Positions 63,161 through 64,000 of a stretch of 64,000 bases of DNA are shown here, one piece after another; the stretch's first letter is position 1; each line of letters opens with the position of its first letter. The translations under genes were made by a program, and so were the position numbers. The notes beneath the pieces were generated by a model. It was not told the origin of the DNA, did not search any database, and saw only the letters and a list, made by a program, of their open reading frames with translations. The DNA is taken from positions 53,016,579 through 53,080,578 of the forward strand of contig NC_063045.1 of assembly GCF_018812025.1 (NCBI RefSeq), read 5' to 3'. The DNA comes from Megalobrama amblycephala (taxonomy: Eukaryota; Chordata; Actinopteri; Cypriniformes; Xenocyprididae).

Positions 63161-64000
63161 AGGGGTGGTTGATTGTGATTTCACTTTTTTAACTTTAGTT
63201 TGTGTGTAATGTTGCTGTTTGAAGATAAACAACATCCGCAAAGTTATGACGCTCAAAGTTCAATGCAAACGGAGATATTTTCTTTTACAGACATCACTTT
63301 TTAAGAAATACAAACAGCTGGTAGGGACTACAACGAGCTTCTTCCCGGGTTGGTGACATCACAAACCCTAAAGTTTACATAAACCCTGCCCCAGAGAACA
63401 AAGGGGCAACAAAGAGGGCGAGGCCATGTTGGGCTGCTTTAGAGAAGAGGAAGAGTTGTTGTTGTAGAGTGTTATTAACATAAGGTCATTTTACGCCGAA
63501 TGGCTTCACAAACGAGGGTCAATTCAACACTGGATTTGCACAAAAGATTAACATGACGGCACATGCTAGTCAATGAGTTGAATCAACTCCACAGCAACTA
63601 CATAAATTTATCCACTAACCATTCAGAAACGTCCAGATGCATTCTAAAAGTTGTAACTTCTTCCTGAGTCTCTCCATCAGTGTCCGACTCCTTTTGATCA
63701 ATGTAAGGCTGAACACCGTTACTGACAATCCTCATTTTGGCTGCGTGAGATTCTCCAGCTTTGTTGTTGTTGAGCAACCGAAGTGAGAGCTGTTAAAGCT
63801 CCACCCTCTTCTGGAAAGTGGGCCAGGAGCAGCAGCTCATTTGCATTTAAAGGGACACACAAACACAGCGTCTTTTTGCTCACACTCATATAGGGGCAAA
63901 TTTGACAAGCTATAATAAATGATCTGTGGGGTATTTTGAGCTGAAACTTCACAGACACCTTCTGGGGACACCAGAGACTTATATTAGATCTTGTGAAAGG
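63161..64000. mobile_element. TTAA element, AGGGGTGGTTG terminus, running to the window edge
   Basis: TTAA at 63157-63160, then AGGGGTGGTTGATTGTGATT. It matches 14300-15026 closely (aacatgacggcacatgctag, ctcatttgcatttaaaggga) but has an extra ~110 bp near 63385-63500. Only the last few bases are missing at 64000. Confidence 0.85.

Overview
This is vertebrate genomic DNA, most likely from a cyprinid-type teleost. It carries split genes with GT-AG introns, many inverted-repeat mobile elements of kinds abundant in carp- and zebrafish-like genomes, degraded Tc1-like transposons, and long (TA)n and (TG)n tracts. Family names of repeats rest on recognition only; no database was searched. Two protein genes are visible, both on the plus strand and both in RAS-ERK signalling. 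|| KSR1: nineteen coding exons from 19786 to the stop at 39325-39327 encode 902 residues of kinase suppressor of Ras 1, the RAF-MEK-ERK scaffold. The 5' end of the coding sequence (N-terminal CA1 helices) was not found and probably lies upstream. The exons cover the rest of CA1, the proline-rich region with a 14-3-3 site, the C1 zinc finger, the Ser/Thr-rich CA4 region with ERK-docking FxFP motifs, an expanded acidic tract, and the pseudokinase domain. A 3' UTR with a canonical poly(A) signal ends near 40500. || NF1: about 2.8 kb downstream, 21 exons from 43289 to 63104 encode the first 912 residues of neurofibromin, the RAS GTPase-activating protein. The gene continues past the window, so the GAP domain is not included. 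Splice phases and exon lengths match human NF1 as recalled almost exon for exon. The exceptions are in the cysteine-serine-rich region, where a 156-nt exon and about 96 nt of another exon have no visible counterpart. One NF1 intron (after exon 8) uses a GC donor. || Layout: 1-19785 is noncoding, presumably KSR1 intron 1 or upstream DNA, crowded with mobile elements and holding a degenerate ~20-bp tandem array (14206-16130). 19786-40500 is KSR1. 40501-42970 is the intergenic gap, containing a 766-bp fold-back element. 43001-43450 is the CG-rich NF1 start with an NRF1-like site and two upstream ORFs. 43289-64000 is NF1. || The mobile DNA has one unifying feature: at least six distinct inverted-repeat families, with outer ends beginning AG, sit between TTAA tetranucleotides, as expected for piggyBac-type nonautonomous elements. 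Two nested insertions can be resolved, one by comparison with an uninterrupted copy elsewhere in the window. || Functionally the neighbours act on opposite sides of one pathway: KSR1 assembles RAF, MEK and ERK downstream of RAS, while neurofibromin switches RAS off. I found no new protein system. The most notable items are the trimmed NF1 regulatory region, the GC-AG intron, the tight KSR1-NF1 linkage, a duplicated FxFP ERK-docking motif in a cassette exon, and the TTAA element families.
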